Assembly: GCA_030624945.1 (NCBI GenBank)
Contig: JAUXJB010000012.1
Coordinates: 1-15,772, forward strand
Length of the DNA stretch: 15,772 nt
Direction: 5' to 3'
Origin: Deltaproteobacteria bacterium
Lineage (GTDB): Bacteria; Myxococcota_A; UBA9160; SZUA-336
How positions within the stretch are numbered: the first letter of the stretch is position 1; every line of letters starts with the position of its first letter. Below are positions 7,613-14,297 of the stretch, piece after piece. Below the pieces are notes generated by a model. That model searched no databases, was not told where the DNA came from, and worked only from the letters and a program-made list of their open reading frames with translations. A program made the translations under genes and the position numbers.

Positions 7613-9145
7613 CTATCCGATGGCGTAGCCGAAGATCGCATCGAGCAGCTGCTCGCGCCGCGCTTCGCTCAGCGGGGGTTCGATCGGCAGGAGAAGTCCC
7701 GTCGCCAACGCGCTGTCGCTGCAGGGCAGGGCGGCCAGGTCTCGATCCGCTACTGGCAGGTGGAGTCTGCGCGTCTCGATCCCGCTGTCCAGGAGCAGCT
7801 TGTGCAGATCGTCTGCGCTGGTCCGGGCGAAGCGCGTGAGCCGGAGCAGGTAGGCGGAGTAGACCGACAGGGCCTGCTCCGGGGTCGACGGCACCCGAAA
7901 GGCGTCGTAGCGCACGAGCTCCGACGAGTAGGAGCTGGCCTCGGCGCGCCGCGCCGAGATCCGGTCCTCCAAGCCCGCAAGCTCTCGGAGCGCGAGCGCC
8001 GCCGCACCGTCGCCGAGTCGGAGATCCTTCACCAGCGGCCGAAAGCGCTCTGCGAGATTCTCCGGCAGCATGACGAGCCCGGCCTGGAGTCCCGTGGTCC
8101 CGCGACCGAGCGGCAGGCGGAACACGCATGTGCAGGGACCGCGTCCCAGTCTCGAGCCCGCAAAACGCGCCCCCAGGCTCTCGCCGCCGTCTTCGATCAC
8201 CTCGAGATCGTGCTCTTGGGCCAGGCCGTAGAGCCGGTCGAGCTCGGCGGGTTGGCCCAGCGCGTGCGAGATCACGAGAGCGCGGGTCTGCTTGCAGAGA
8301 GACTCGCGAGCGCGGTCCGGATCGAGCGTCAGGCGCTGGGGATCGACATCCGCGTAGACGGCTCTCGCCCCTGCCGCGGTCAGTCCTTCGACGGCGGCGG
8401 CCGACGCGAGCCCGGGAAAGATCAGCTCGTCGTCCTCGCCGAGCCCGAGGATCTCGGCGATGACGCGGAAGGCGTCAGCAGTGGAACGCAGTGCGAATAC
8501 GTGGTCAGCGCCGACATAGCTGGCAACCTCCTGCTCCAGGAGGTTCGTATCACGGCCGGGTTCGCTGCGCGTCACCACGTCTTGAAGCTCCTCTGCGGGA
8601 GTGGATCCGACCTCGAAGGGGACCCCGACGTCTTGTCCGCTGCCAGAGGGTGTCAGGCGGTCCAGATACTCCTCGACGCAGCGTACGAGCTCGTCGATCA
8701 TCTGAAGGTACACTTCGCCGACGTCGTCGTCATCATCCGGCGGGCTGATCTCGCGCGCGTGAACGTCGCGTCCGCATTGGCGTAGGGCCACGCCCGAACA
8801 GCTTTCGGAGTGGAAGAAGTCCACGGCCTCGAGCAGACCGAGTCGGCAGTTGCCCCCGATCGACAGCGGGATCTCGGTGTGGACGCCGACGGCGATTGCG
8901 AGGTCTGGACGAATCCTGTCCTCGAGCCAGCGCACGAGCTCCTCCCCGAGCTTATGTCCGCTGCGCGCGGGGATCGATGCGCGGTCGCAGATCTCCAGGA
9001 TCTCGGGGCAGAAGTCGCGCTCCTTCGCGCCTTCGATCCCGATGAAGGCCGCGATGCGGTCGCCGCGTTCGAGCAGTCGCTCCAGCATGCAGAGTGCGCG
9101 GTAGGTTCCGCCAATCAACAGAATTCTGGGTCTGGTCTGGTTCAC
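7613..9145 (-). CDS. Formyltransferase-like / DegT aminotransferase-like fusion lacking the PLP lysine
   Basis: This 510-aa protein is the last of five coupled genes; its GTG overlaps the PilZ-gene stop by 4 bp. Residues about 5-165 resemble the formyltransferase fold of ArnA/Fmt-type enzymes: a Rossmann-like start (RILLIGGTYRALCMLERLL), LAIAVGVHTEIP, and a divergent VDFFHSESCSG where the family has its Asn-His-Ser catalytic segment. Residues about 198-508 align with DegT/DnrJ/EryC1 sugar aminotransferases (YVGADHVFALRSTADA, DELIFPGLASAAAVEGL, HALGQPAELDRL, VIEDGGESLGARF with conserved Asp319). In the segment that should carry the PLP Schiff-base lysine (about residues 341-356, VFRLPLGRGTTGLQAG) there is no lysine and no histidine. 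The DegT half is therefore probably not an aminotransferase, and sugar binding or scaffolding is more likely. A role in making or attaching a flagellar glycan is inferred from neighbours. Confidence 0.75.
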   Translation of the reverse strand: MNQTRPRILLIGGTYRALCMLERLLERGDRIAAFIGIEGAKERDFCPEILEICDRASIPARSGHKLGEELVRWLEDRIRPDLAIAVGVHTEIPLSIGGNCRLGLLEAVDFFHSESCSGVALRQCGRDVHAREISPPDDDDDVGEVYLQMIDELVRCVEEYLDRLTPSGSGQDVGVPFEVGSTPAEELQDVVTRSEPGRDTNLLEQEVASYVGADHVFALRSTADAFRVIAEILGLGEDDELIFPGLASAAAVEGLTAAGARAVYADVDPQRLTLDPDRARESLCKQTRALVISHALGQPAELDRLYGLAQEHDLEVIEDGGESLGARFAGSRLGRGPCTCVFRLPLGRGTTGLQAGLVMLPENLAERFRPLVKDLRLGDGAAALALRELAGLEDRISARRAEASSYSSELVRYDAFRVPSTPEQALSVYSAYLLRLTRFARTSADDLHKLLLDSGIETRRLHLPVADRDLAALPCSDSALATGLLLPIEPPLSEARREQLLDAIFGYAIG

Positions 9146-9711
9146 GCTCGCTCTCCGCTGCGCTCCTTCCGGAGCGCTTGGGTCTGAGTTCTCAGCGCGA
9201 GCTGCACGAGGCGCTCGCGGTCGTCATCCAGTAGCTCTTCGAATGCGAAGGCCGTGTCGTCGGAGGGCCCCATGTCCTCTGGGCTTACGATCCTCGCTAC
9301 CGCTTGTATCAGCGGCAATCCCGCGTCGCCCAGGTCGAGCTGAACCTCGACGAGCGCCCTGTCCGGCAGGTCGAGGCCGAATGGCCCCCCAAAGCCCGCC
9401 GCCGACAGACAGATCTCGACGGGCGCGTTGCTCGCCAGCAGGTCGCTCTTCACGCCGTCGGCCCGGCGTATCACGTCGTCGATGCGTCGCTCGATCCGGT
9501 CGAGGCTGAGGGCGATGTGCTTCCAGAGACCCAGCGCCATGCGATGCTCGCTGGGCAGCCCGGAGCCCTCGAGCGCGCCGGGTGCGAACGCGCGAGGAAG
9601 GCAGCGCGATTGCACGCGCGCGCGCGCTGCGGGCTCATCGTCGGGATCGAGGCGGCGAAGCCCGACGCGGGCGAAGCAGCGAATCCGGAAGTACTCGCGA
9701 CGTTCGTTCAC
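9142..9711 (-). CDS. PilZ-domain protein (candidate c-di-GMP receptor)
   Basis: This 189-aa protein begins NERREYFRIRC, where Arg5 and Arg9 form the RxxxR motif that binds c-di-GMP in PilZ domains. The second motif, (D/N)xSxxG, appears at residues 101-106 as CLSAAG, so the acidic/amide position is replaced by Cys. Between the two motifs lies a helical insertion (about residues 55-90, with LSLDRIERRIDDVIRR), as seen in some two-part PilZ proteins. The start is GTG 9711, overlapping the stop of the upstream gene (GTGA); the frame is open further upstream, but that part is not PilZ-like. The stop overlaps the GTG of the next gene in the same way. In the flagellar setting it could link c-di-GMP to filament modification or motility. 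Binding is not certain because of the altered second motif. Confidence 0.75.
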   Translation of the reverse strand: MNERREYFRIRCFARVGLRRLDPDDEPAARARVQSRCLPRAFAPGALEGSGLPSEHRMALGLWKHIALSLDRIERRIDDVIRRADGVKSDLLASNAPVEICLSAAGFGGPFGLDLPDRALVEVQLDLGDAGLPLIQAVARIVSPEDMGPSDDTAFAFEELLDDDRERLVQLALRTQTQALRKERSGERA

Positions 9712-10292
9712 TGGCTTGTCCAGACGAGGAGCTCGCGAAACTGCGTGAGGGCGCGCGGGAGCGAGTAGCCCGTGCGGTCCGCCAGGCGGATCGGGTCGCC
9801 GGACTCGAGCTCCGAGAAGAGGCCCCGGACGTCCTCGAGCAGTGCGTCCTCCGCTTCCTTCCAACGACTCTCGAACTCGCTCTTCCGCTCGGGGTAGACG
9901 TCGAGAAAGCGATGGATCCCCTGCAAGAGGTTGACGAGCACCTGGAGCGCCTCGATCGTGTCCCCGAGTCGCGATCTCCCGCTCTGCTCATTCCCGGTGC
10001 GAAAATCCTGAGAGATGGAGTTGAGGACGCCTACGATTCTCGCGATCCAGTCGGCTGTCTCTGCCAGACTGTCGCCCGCGATGGTCTGCGGCGTCGCGCT
10101 CCTCACGCTTACGTTGCGCAAGCTGCCGACTTCGAAATCCTCGAGCTGCTCCTCGTCGATCGCGTGCCCGTTGACGTTCAAGGTGCGGATCTGATGCCCG
10201 GGTGCGAGCAACCTGTGAAGCAGGTCGAGCAGCTCCTTGGTCGAGAGAGGTTCGACGACTTGTCGGTTTCCGTTTATCTCGAGGTCGATCAT
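9708..10292 (-). CDS. Unrecognised 194-aa protein of the flagellar glycosylation operon
   Basis: I do not recognise this family. The first 65 residues alternate short strands and a helix (IDLEINGNR, then STKELLDLLHRLLA, IRTLNVNG, and VGSLRNVSVRS), a pattern that could be a small beta-grasp or ubiquitin-like fold. Residues about 75-194 look all-helical and acidic, with no cysteines, signal peptide or membrane segment. The ATG at 10292 overlaps the stop of the GT9 gene (ATGA) and its own stop overlaps the GTG of the PilZ gene, so it is an integral part of the operon. The context suggests a cytoplasmic accessory protein, such as an adaptor or chaperone that presents a flagellar protein to the glycosyltransferases, but the sequence alone does not show this. 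Confidence 0.75.
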   Translation of the reverse strand: MIDLEINGNRQVVEPLSTKELLDLLHRLLAPGHQIRTLNVNGHAIDEEQLEDFEVGSLRNVSVRSATPQTIAGDSLAETADWIARIVGVLNSISQDFRTGNEQSGRSRLGDTIEALQVLVNLLQGIHRFLDVYPERKSEFESRWKEAEDALLEDVRGLFSELESGDPIRLADRTGYSLPRALTQFRELLVWTSQ

Positions 10293-11935
10293 GTGGCGAG
10301 TCCTTTGCGTGTGGGATGGGGGGCGATGATGTCGCGCAGCAGAGCGGCGCGCCGACGTAGGGCGGCGTACTCGTCCGCGCTTCTCTGCGCGATCACGGGC
10401 AGGCTGGCTTCCGGAAGGCTTTCGAGGGCGGCCTCGAGGGATAGGCCGAGGGGAGCGAGCAGAGGCTCGCTGCGCGCGATGTCGTAGGTTCGCTCGTCGC
10501 ATTGCCTGAGGAGATCCCCCGCGCGCCGGGCCTCGGCCGGATCCGGCCGACCGCGAGCCAGGCGGCGAGCGGCCTCCTCGCCGCTTCGTGCCGTCTCCTC
10601 GAGGCGGTGCAATCGCTCGACGATTCCGCCGGGCAGCAGCTCGGCCCAGTGTTGTGGCGACACCCCGTAGCGTCTCTCGCCCTCGCGCCAGATTTGCTCC
10701 AGAGACAGAGGACGGCCGGCGAGGCTCTCGAGGAACACCGCCCGGTAGGCGACGGCCATCAGATCGTGGGGGCGGGGCGCGCGCCTGTGCGCGGGGAGCA
10801 GATCGAGAAGTCCGTGCTCGTCGAAGCTCGTGCGCAGCAGGTCCGCGCGCGGAAGTGCGGGCAGGGTTCCCGGGTCCTCTCCGCGCAAGATGCGAGCGAT
10901 CAGCTCGGCGAGCCAGTCCGCGGGCACGTCCTCGTGACACGCCGGAAAGCCACACTTCGCAAAATGGTGACACGGTGCGCAGCCGATGCGGGAGGAGAGG
11001 GCCCAGTGCCCCTCCGCGTAGACGGCGGTCTCCCACGGGTTCCCCAGCCCTACGAATATCGAGCAGGTGGTCGTCCCGACGGCGCCCGCGAGGTGCATCG
11101 TGCCGGTGTCGGCCGTGAGCAGCACATCGCACCGTTCGATCACTCCGGCGAGCTCCGCGATGCTGGTCTCCCCGACGAGCTCTTCGAAAGCGACCTCCGG
11201 GCAGGCGTTGCGCAGCTCGTGCGCCAGCTGCTTCTCGGCCGGCACACCGACGAGGACGGCTCGCATTTCGGGAACGAGGCGCGCGAGAGCATTCAGGCTC
11301 TCGGCGTAGCGAGAGACCGCCCACGCCTTCGTGTCGGTGCTGGCACCGAGCTGCACCGCCACGAGGGGAACGTTCGCTGGCAAGCGCTCCAGCGCGAAGG
11401 CGCGAGCGCGGGGCGGAACCTGTACGTACAGCGGTTCCCCGCACCCGATCAGACCGGCGGCGCCCAGATAGATGTCGACCAGGTTGTAGCGTGTCACCCG
11501 GCGTGCGCGAACCAGCGAGCTCATGTGCTGGAGCCAGGGATTCTCGACGCGGCGAGACCCCCGCCGGTCGAGGTCGTAGCCGACCGTGTGGTCCGCGTCG
11601 AGCAGAGAGAGCAGAACCGCCGACGTGCGTGAGTGGGTGAAGTTGAAGAGCACGTCGAAGTGGACGCGCGAGAGCTCATCGACCAGGTAGCGAACGGTTC
11701 GAAAGGCGTCGAGAAAGTTCGAATCGGGATCCACGAGCAGGCGGGCGAGCGCATCTCCGTCGATCTCGTGAATCTCGTCGACGCCCGGCAGCATCTCGGC
11801 CGCTTCGCGAAAACGCGTCTTCACGATCAGATGAATCTCCGCGTCGGGGTGTCGCTTTCGCAGACCGGCGAGCACAGGCGTGGTCTGAATCAAATCTCCA
11901 AAGCGGGTGAGGTTCAGTATCCCTATGCGCTTCAC
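10289..11935 (-). CDS. GT9-family (heptosyltransferase-like) glycosyltransferase with C-terminal extension
   Basis: This is a GT-B glycosyltransferase of family 9 (ADP-heptose:LPS heptosyltransferase-like), 548 aa. The N-terminal domain has the GDLIQTTPVLAGLRKRHP motif (residues 13-30). The C-terminal nucleotide-sugar domain has QLGASTDTKAW (195-205), LLTADTGTMHLAGAVG (272-287), and a Cys-rich tail segment with Cys319, Cys322, Cys328 and Cys333 often seen in this family. About 190 residues beyond the usual end form a helical, Arg/Glu/Leu-rich extension without a recognised domain. The start is GTG 11935, overlapping the stop of the CgeB-like gene by 4 bp, and the stop overlaps the next ATG. 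In this setting it more likely modifies a flagellar protein than LPS core, although the acceptor and sugar donor cannot be read from the sequence. Confidence 0.88.
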   Translation of the reverse strand: MKRIGILNLTRFGDLIQTTPVLAGLRKRHPDAEIHLIVKTRFREAAEMLPGVDEIHEIDGDALARLLVDPDSNFLDAFRTVRYLVDELSRVHFDVLFNFTHSRTSAVLLSLLDADHTVGYDLDRRGSRRVENPWLQHMSSLVRARRVTRYNLVDIYLGAAGLIGCGEPLYVQVPPRARAFALERLPANVPLVAVQLGASTDTKAWAVSRYAESLNALARLVPEMRAVLVGVPAEKQLAHELRNACPEVAFEELVGETSIAELAGVIERCDVLLTADTGTMHLAGAVGTTTCSIFVGLGNPWETAVYAEGHWALSSRIGCAPCHHFAKCGFPACHEDVPADWLAELIARILRGEDPGTLPALPRADLLRTSFDEHGLLDLLPAHRRAPRPHDLMAVAYRAVFLESLAGRPLSLEQIWREGERRYGVSPQHWAELLPGGIVERLHRLEETARSGEEAARRLARGRPDPAEARRAGDLLRQCDERTYDIARSEPLLAPLGLSLEAALESLPEASLPVIAQRSADEYAALRRRAALLRDIIAPHPTRKGLAT

Positions 11936-13761
11936 GCCGGGTCCCCTGCCTCGTTCAGGACGGTGATCTCACTGCGCGCTTCGCGCATGAGCAGGAGCAG
12001 CTTCTCGTCGCGTGTGAGCGGCCCGTCTCCCGAGCCGACCGCCAGCGAGATCGCATCGCCGTCGAGTACGCGATCGGCGTCGACGCGCGTGAGTATCTCT
12101 CGCAGTCCGGGCTCGTCCTCGCTGGCTTCCAGTACCGATCCCACGCTCGGGAGAACGTTTCGCCGCGGGATCAGCGGGACCGGGCCCGCGGACAGGGCCT
12201 CTATCGCGCTCTCCATGCGGTGGCGGTACGTGTGCTCCGAGAGAGCGCGGCGATGCGCCGCTGCTGCGATCTCGCTCCGTTCGTCGGGATGGTCGAGGTA
12301 GTAGCGAAGCTTCTCGCGGCACTCGTCGATGTCGGCGAACGTCTCGAGCTCGGTTCCGATCTCGAAGAAGCGCGACAGATCGCGACGCTCGTCCACGAGC
12401 TGGAAGCAGCGCGCTCCGGCCAGCTCGAAGGTGCGCGGGTTGACGAAGTCGCCCACCGGGTTGATCCCGTCGCACCACGGTGAGGAGTGGAGGTTCAGGT
12501 TGATGCGGCTGGCGTTGAAGATCCGATTCGCATCCGCGCTGGATTGTCTGATGTTGGGCTCGGGCATTGCGGTGGAGAAGGGCGCTGTGAGTGGCCACTC
12601 CGTTCCGTACACGCGCAGGCCCATGGAGAAGAGAGCCGGTAGAAACTGGCTGCGATTGTGGTAGCCGGCGCCGAGGAAAGATACGTCGCACTCGTATCTG
12701 CGGCGCTCTTCCGATGAGAGCTCGATCGGGCGGTGCAGATCGGGATCGAAGCCCATCGGAAGCGGGACGCCGTAGGCTCCTGCCTCGCGCAGAGGCCCCG
12801 CGAAGTCGTCCGGCTGGATGTGGAAGATCGTGTCGTACGACCGCGCCAGATCCGACCAGTAGCGCATCACGCGGAAGTCCTCGCAGAACCACAGTGCGCG
12901 CGTGACCCCGAGCTGTCCCAGGCGATCGAGCGTCTGCGGATCGAGAGGCGCGCCGGCGACCGCGAAGATCAGATCGGGCGGGTCGAGCTCGAAGCGACCG
13001 AGCAGCATCTCCCCGATCACGCGACCCAGCCCATCTCGCAGCGATTCGGAGAGCGGCGCGAGTCGCCCGTCCTGCGCCGTCCGGAAGATCTCCTGGAACG
13101 CGGGCCAGAATGCCGAGAGGTCGATCTCGCGCACGCGATGTCCCAGTGCGGTGAGCGCGCGCGCGCTGGCCTCCGCGACCGGGACCGCGCCTCCGTAGAG
13201 CGGTGGGATCACGGCCACGTCGAGCGGCGAGGGCGTTCCGCCGGGATGGAAGCGTTCCGCCAGTGCATCGTGGAGCGCGCGGGCCCGATGCCGCGCGGAG
13301 GGATGCGCCAGCAGGAGTCCGCGCTCGCGGGCCGTGAAGATCGGGTGACGAAGCGCCTCGGCGAGGTCCTCTCCCACGACGAGCTGGATCCGCGCAAGTG
13401 CCTGCGAGAGGTCCACGCGTTCCAACACGGCCCGAGCCAATCCGATCGATGGTTCGATCACGAGCAGTTGGCCGTCGAAATCGCTCAGGAAGCGCAGGGT
13501 GTGTACACCCATGCCGAAGAGGACCAGGCGCCTCGCCGCCGCCTCGTGTGCGCGCTCCGCGAAGTACTGCGCGAGCTCTCGGGCTTCCTGCTCAGGATCC
13601 TCCGCACTCGTTTCTTGCACGCCGCCTACCCGGATCGATAGCGCTCCGCTCCGCGCGGTAAGGGTCTCGATGTCGGAGTCGGTCGAAGCTCGACGGATGC
13701 GCTCCACGAGCGCGGGATGGGTACGACCAAGCGCTTCGAGGTTTGCTGCTAGTGGCTCCAT
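11932..13761 (-). CDS. Maf-like N-terminal region fused to a CgeB-type glycosyltransferase
   Basis: This 609-aa protein is the first gene of the operon. Residues about 5-175 resemble the N-terminal part of motility-associated-factor (Maf) flagellin glycosyltransferases: a Leu-rich opening (NLEALGRTHPALVERI), a VLFGMGVHTLRFL turn, LLVIEPSIGLARAVLERVDLS and LVVGEDLAEAL. Residues about 183-540 match the CgeB/DUF3880-type GT-B transferase: VAVIPPLYGG, RALWFCEDFRVMRYW, YDTIFHIQPDD, PMGFDPDLHRP, DVSFLGAGYHNR, and the donor-site region NPRTFELAGARCFQLVDERRDL with LSEHTYRHRMESAIE. A 70-residue tail follows. Two adjacent start codons exist, GTG 13764 and ATG 13761; I chose the ATG. GGAAGGTG lies immediately before it, close for a ribosome binding site. 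A sigma-54-type promoter is centred about 40 bp upstream. It probably glycosylates flagellin or another filament protein; this is inference from the Maf-like part and the neighbours. Confidence 0.82.
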   Translation of the reverse strand: MEPLAANLEALGRTHPALVERIRRASTDSDIETLTARSGALSIRVGGVQETSAEDPEQEARELAQYFAERAHEAAARRLVLFGMGVHTLRFLSDFDGQLLVIEPSIGLARAVLERVDLSQALARIQLVVGEDLAEALRHPIFTARERGLLLAHPSARHRARALHDALAERFHPGGTPSPLDVAVIPPLYGGAVPVAEASARALTALGHRVREIDLSAFWPAFQEIFRTAQDGRLAPLSESLRDGLGRVIGEMLLGRFELDPPDLIFAVAGAPLDPQTLDRLGQLGVTRALWFCEDFRVMRYWSDLARSYDTIFHIQPDDFAGPLREAGAYGVPLPMGFDPDLHRPIELSSEERRRYECDVSFLGAGYHNRSQFLPALFSMGLRVYGTEWPLTAPFSTAMPEPNIRQSSADANRIFNASRINLNLHSSPWCDGINPVGDFVNPRTFELAGARCFQLVDERRDLSRFFEIGTELETFADIDECREKLRYYLDHPDERSEIAAAAHRRALSEHTYRHRMESAIEALSAGPVPLIPRRNVLPSVGSVLEASEDEPGLREILTRVDADRVLDGDAISLAVGSGDGPLTRDEKLLLLMREARSEITVLNEAGDPA

Positions 13762-13790
13762 CACCTTCCGGTGGGGGCGCCACGAGATGG

Positions 13791-13807
13791 AGCAAGCCGC
13801 GTGCCCA
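13791..13807 (-). promoter_or_regulatory. Sigma-54 (RpoN) promoter of the five-gene operon
   Basis: On the minus strand the sequence reads GGGCACG-CGGC-TTGCT, against the consensus TGGCACG-N4-TTGCT: only the first base differs. The invariant -24 GG (13805-13804) and -12 GC (13793-13792) are separated by exactly 10 bases. The predicted transcription start is near 13780, giving a short leader of about 20 bases before the ATG at 13761. Sigma-54 control of mid and late flagellar genes is known in several proteobacteria, so the site fits the context. No activator-binding site could be recognised with confidence. Confidence 0.75.
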
Positions 13808-13870
13808 CGCTATCCGAAGTCGAGCACCGACGCTGCAGCGCATCCGCGCCGCGGGATAGGCAAGAATTGC

Positions 13871-13912
13871 CCGGGGGGGAAAGCGGAGAGCGACCCTTGA
13901 GTTGCTCTCCGC
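13871..13912 (-). terminator. Terminator-like hairpin after the fliT-like gene
   Basis: An inverted repeat with perfect 9-base arms (13883-13891 and 13904-13912) and a 12-base loop lies in the gap. On the minus strand it is followed by TTTCCCCCCC, a T/C-rich run rather than a clean U-tract. It could end the fliD-fliS-fliT transcript before the sigma-54 promoter of the next unit. Termination may be partial. Confidence 0.5.
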
Positions 13913-13919
13913 GCGGAAA

Positions 13920-13936
13920 GGCGCGCTCTGCGCGCC
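13920..13936. other. Short GC-only hairpin downstream of the fliT-like gene
   Basis: GGCGCGC (13920-13926) and GCGCGCC (13930-13936) form a 7-bp perfect stem with a TCT loop. It lies between the stop of the fliT-like gene and the larger hairpin, and together they may stabilise the 3' end of the transcript. Confidence 0.4.
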
Positions 13937-13942
13937 GGTAGG

Positions 13943-13966
13943 CCGCTAGGACTGCCCGCTAGGACT
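13943..13966. repeat. 11-bp tandem direct repeat at the fliT-like stop codon
   Basis: CCGCTAGGACT occurs at 13943-13953 and again at 13956-13966, separated by GC (period 13). The second copy overlaps the TAG stop of the fliT-like gene. It looks like a small local duplication with no obvious function. Confidence 0.6.
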
Positions 13967-14297
13967 AGACAGACTTCGAGATGAAGGCCGGACGGTTTGG
14001 GAGTGTCGGCTTGTAGCCGTCGACAGCCGTACGCGACTTCCGGAGCTCCTCGATGTGGATGCGTAGCTCTTCGCGCAGGTTCTGGATCATCTCCGCCAGA
14101 GACTCTTCCGCTCGGGCGAGCCGCTCGGAGAGCTCCTGAGAGATCGGTTCGCTGGGCGGATCCTCCTCGAGCGAACGCATGAGCTCGGTTCGGGTAGCCC
14201 GGGCGCGATCGAGTGCCTCCAGCCGCTCGTTCTTCGTTTCGCGAAGCGCAGCTTCGGTGGCCTCCAACCAGCTGGCGAGGCGCGGATCGTCACTCAC
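13965..14297 (-). CDS. FliT-like flagellar chaperone (probable)
   Basis: This 110-aa protein is entirely helical and charged, with a probable coiled-coil region at about residues 50-90 (QELSERLARAEESLAEMIQ). It ends in a segment (LRKSRTAVDGYKP... RPAFISKSV) that resembles the C-terminal tail of FliT-type proteins, where a helix is followed by a Gly-Tyr turn and a short hydrophobic end. FliT proteins bind the cap protein FliD and keep it unassembled in the cytoplasm before export. The main support is position: it directly follows fliD and fliS, as in the common fliD-fliS-fliT order. The GTG start at 14297 overlaps the fliS stop by 8 bp and is preceded by GGGGAGT. FliT sequences diverge strongly, so a different small flagellar chaperone (for example FlgN-like) cannot be excluded. 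Confidence 0.65.
   Translation of the reverse strand: MSDDPRLASWLEATEAALRETKNERLEALDRARATRTELMRSLEEDPPSEPISQELSERLARAEESLAEMIQNLREELRIHIEELRKSRTAVDGYKPTLPNRPAFISKSV

Noticed and set aside
7613..9145. Annotation as an active DegT-family sugar aminotransferase
   Set aside because: The expected PLP-lysine segment contains no lysine, so an active aminotransferase call is not supported.
9712..9864. Possible N-terminal extension of the PilZ protein
   Set aside because: The residues before GTG 9711 are low-complexity Arg/Pro/Gly and overlap the upstream gene. The PilZ RxxxR motif begins directly after the GTG.
10293..11444. Possible long N-terminal extension of the 194-aa protein
   Set aside because: It is an Arg/Ala/Gly-rich shadow of the GT9 gene. 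The ATG at 10292 with a 4-bp overlap fits the pattern of all other junctions in the operon.
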